From positions 1,798,001 to 1,862,000 of the forward strand of contig NZ_JAIQDI010000002.1 in NCBI RefSeq assembly GCF_020034665.1: 64,000 nt of DNA, given 5' to 3'. Numbering within the stretch: position 1 is the first letter of the stretch; every line of letters begins with the position of its first letter. Source of the stretch: Niabella beijingensis (GTDB lineage Bacteria; Bacteroidota; Bacteroidia; Chitinophagales; Chitinophagaceae). The position numbers and the translations under genes are program-made. The notes beneath the pieces were generated by a model. The model searched no databases. It had not been told where the DNA came from and was given only the letters and a program-made list of their open reading frames with translations. Positions 62,243 through 64,000 of this stretch are shown here, piece by piece.

Positions 62243-64000
62243 CTACTGCTCCTTCAGCAACGATGCTACTTTTTCCGCAGCAACCATCGTTGCAGGGTCA
62301 AACGCCGGAGTATTCATATAGGACAGAAGACTGTGCAGCAGTTGCTGTGCCTCCGGGCGCTGTGCCGTATCGGTCAGCAGGTCGATGCCGGTTATCATGA
62401 GTTTTCCTTTACCCACCTTACATTCCGTGATCAGTCCCAGCGGGCGGGCCGTTACCCAGTCGTCGATCACGCGCACTACGGGCTGTAACCCTTTCGCGAG
62501 GGAATCGAGAATGATGGCATTGGAATGGCTCATGGCATCCCACCACTGCCAGTTGCTGTGGTACTGTGTGGGAAATTCCTTTAATGCCGGATGCTTCGGA
62601 TCGCAGAGAATGCCCAGTGTGTGCGGCGGCTGATTGTGGGTCCAGGCCGTGTTCCAGAAGATACTGGAAAAACCTACGGCAATATTACCTCCTGCCGCAT
62701 CGGTGATACTGCCTTTCTTTAAGCTCAGCAATACCTTACCACCGTTCTGCAATGCCGTTACTGCTGCGGCATCCAGCTGCCGGGTTACCAGTATATCAGC
62801 CGGTGCTGCGGGCAATGTGGCGGGATATACAAAAATATCCCAGGCATTCTGATAGCTGCCCGCACTTACGGTCACGATCAGGCGCGAAGGTTTGGCCACC
62901 GATGCCAGGGATTGCTCGATGGTGCCCAACTGTACCCGGCTGCCGGCGGGAATCCCGGCGGTTTTGAAATCCCCTTCAAACAAGATACGGCCTGCCTCGT
63001 TGGCAATCGTCCATTTAAAGCTGCCTTTCAATTCGCCGGAACTGAACTGTGCCAGCTCCACCGGTACCTTTAAGGTTTCATTATTCCGGTAGATCATTTT
63101 AGGGAATCTTGCCAGCGGCACTACCGCATTACAAAAGCGGCTGTATTCCGGGCCGGTAACATAGCCTTTTTCTTCCCAGAAGGGACTCAGCACGCCCACC
63201 AGGGCCGTACCCTGACCGGGAAAATCGTGCAGGTCGAGGAGCTGGAAACCTGCAAAACCCGGCGTACGCAGCGCGGCTTCTATATCGGCTTTGTAACAAA
63301 GCGTCTGCAGCTTGCCGGAAGCCAGCAGGAAACTGTCTGCCAGCCGCAGCATACCGTTGTGCTGGAGCTTTTCCCGGAAGATCTCAAAGTTCTTTGCCTT
63401 CAATACACCGGTGTATTTTTTTATTTCCTTAAAATCAGGATACACGCACCACTGGCCTATTTCATGACTTACCGTAGGCTGTTTCCATTTGGAGATGATG
63501 GAAGCCCAGTCGTAATCGCTTCGGGGTGGCTGACCGTTGATAATACTTTTCAATCCCTGACCCCAGCCCTGTATCCGCGGGTCGGGCGTATTGTTATAAT
63601 CGCTTTCCGGTACCACAGGCCATCCGGCACCGGTGGTGTACAGGCGGCGACTGTCCTTTTGCTGCCAGTATTTTACAAAACTGACCAGGTAGTTCTTCAT
63701 ATTCGGACCGCCGGGTTCATTGCCGTACAGCATCATCACAAAGGAAGGATGATTGCCATAGCGTTTAACCACGCGGTTGCTTTCGTCATAGATCCAGGCA
63801 TCGATGGGATCACCGCTGCCGATCCTGGAGTCCTGGTTCGCCCAGGAAGAACATTCCACCTGTAAATAAAAGCCCAGCTGATCGGCGGCTTCAAACGCGG
63901 CCTCCGGCGGCGTCCAGGAATGAAAGCGGATATGGTTGAGCCCGAAAGAACGGGCCTTTTTTAAAATGCGCAGCCAGGAGGCCACATCCGTGGGCGGATA
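62243..64000 (-). CDS. GH2-like glycoside hydrolase, 5' end outside the window
   Basis: At least 585 residues, frame open at the right edge. The TIM-barrel part has GLNHIRFHSWTPPEAAFEAADQLGFYLQVE, FVMMLYGNEPGG (acid/base Glu in GNE) and PTVSHEIGQWCVYPD (nucleophile Glu in SHE), as in GH2 exo-beta-glycosidases. Downstream are beta domains and a C-terminal Rossmann-like region (LTECKVGKGKLMITGIDL) typical of a large-protein GH2 subgroup. Catalytic residues look complete. The sugar-binding N-terminal domains are beyond the window. It may belong to a second glycan locus to the right. Confidence 0.85.
   Translation of the reverse strand, partial: YPPTDVASWLRILKKARSFGLNHIRFHSWTPPEAAFEAADQLGFYLQVECSSWANQDSRIGSGDPIDAWIYDESNRVVKRYGNHPSFVMMLYGNEPGGPNMKNYLVSFVKYWQQKDSRRLYTTGAGWPVVPESDYNNTPDPRIQGWGQGLKSIINGQPPRSDYDWASIISKWKQPTVSHEIGQWCVYPDFKEIKKYTGVLKAKNFEIFREKLQHNGMLRLADSFLLASGKLQTLCYKADIEAALRTPGFAGFQLLDLHDFPGQGTALVGVLSPFWEEKGYVTGPEYSRFCNAVVPLARFPKMIYRNNETLKVPVELAQFSSGELKGSFKWTIANEAGRILFEGDFKTAGIPAGSRVQLGTIEQSLASVAKPSRLIVTVSAGSYQNAWDIFVYPATLPAAPADILVTRQLDAAAVTALQNGGKVLLSLKKGSITDAAGGNIAVGFSSIFWNTAWTHNQPPHTLGILCDPKHPALKEFPTQYHSNWQWWDAMSHSNAIILDSLAKGLQPVVRVIDDWVTARPLGLITECKVGKGKLMITGIDLLTDTAQRPEAQQLLHSLLSYMNTPAFDPATMVAAEKVASLLKEQ

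Noticed and set aside
1..64000. CRISPR array or restriction/anti-phage defence genes
   Set aside because: No regularly spaced short repeats and no recognisable cas, nuclease, methyltransferase or defence NTPase in any frame; the only tandem repeat has a unit of about 256 bp.

Overview
The window looks like a chromosome segment of a member of the Bacteroidota, most likely family Chitinophagaceae; the genus cannot be fixed because no rRNA or core phylogenetic marker other than folC is present. The evidence is a SusC/SusD pair, a Reg_prop-type hybrid-like two-component system, many lipoproteins with short lipoboxes, 7TMR-DISM kinase architecture and TAnnTTTG-type -7 promoter elements.

Layout. 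0-8 kb is ordinary chromosome: the tail of an SDR-like protein, a phytanoyl-CoA-dioxygenase-like enzyme, an acyltransferase, an AraC regulator divergent from a DHA2-type MFS exporter, a BON lipoprotein/SH3 protein pair, and folC. At 8.0-17.3 kb lies a tRNA-Leu(GAG) integration hot spot: an intact tRNA, a 5' tRNA-Leu relic carrying a 20-bp palindrome just upstream, two further copies of the tRNA 3' end at about 16.83 and 16.94 kb, two broken tyrosine-recombinase genes, and an inverted 10-mer (AATTTGACAG) placed just inside each presumed island end. Between the ends sits an apparently AT-richer run of eight leftward genes coding mostly secreted or envelope proteins: a JAB-like lipoprotein, two paralogous 138-aa proteins, a beta-barrel protein, an S41 protease lipoprotein, a leucine-rich-repeat protein, a periplasmic protein and a small membrane protein. 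This is the best candidate here for an undescribed system.

17.4-27.4 kb is mixed housekeeping and accessory material: an AhpD-like protein with a Crp/Fnr regulator, beta-carbonic anhydrase, a DedA protein, a metallophosphoesterase, an FAD monooxygenase-like/LLM oxidoreductase pair, and a DUF3748 protein.

26-52.3 kb is one large polysaccharide-utilisation locus, read leftward from about 48 kb and faced by a rightward regulator pair. It has four S1 sulfatases, their activating formylglycine-generating enzyme, GH43-, GH2- and GH92-type hydrolases, a ROK sugar kinase, SusC, SusD, a sialidase-fold protein and DUF3748. The regulator is a split hybrid two-component system in which the kinase and response-regulator genes overlap. 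The simplest reading is import and breakdown of a sulfated glycan, possibly mannose-containing; the substrate is inferred, not shown.

52.9-60.9 kb has a 7TMR-DISM kinase next to a GH106-like rhamnosidase, a DUF4870 protein, a SIMPL protein and an orphan seven-haem cytochrome lipoprotein. 60.9-62.2 kb is non-coding, rich in palindromes and ends in a tandem array of a roughly 256-bp unit. The window closes inside another GH2-type gene, perhaps the edge of a second glycan locus.
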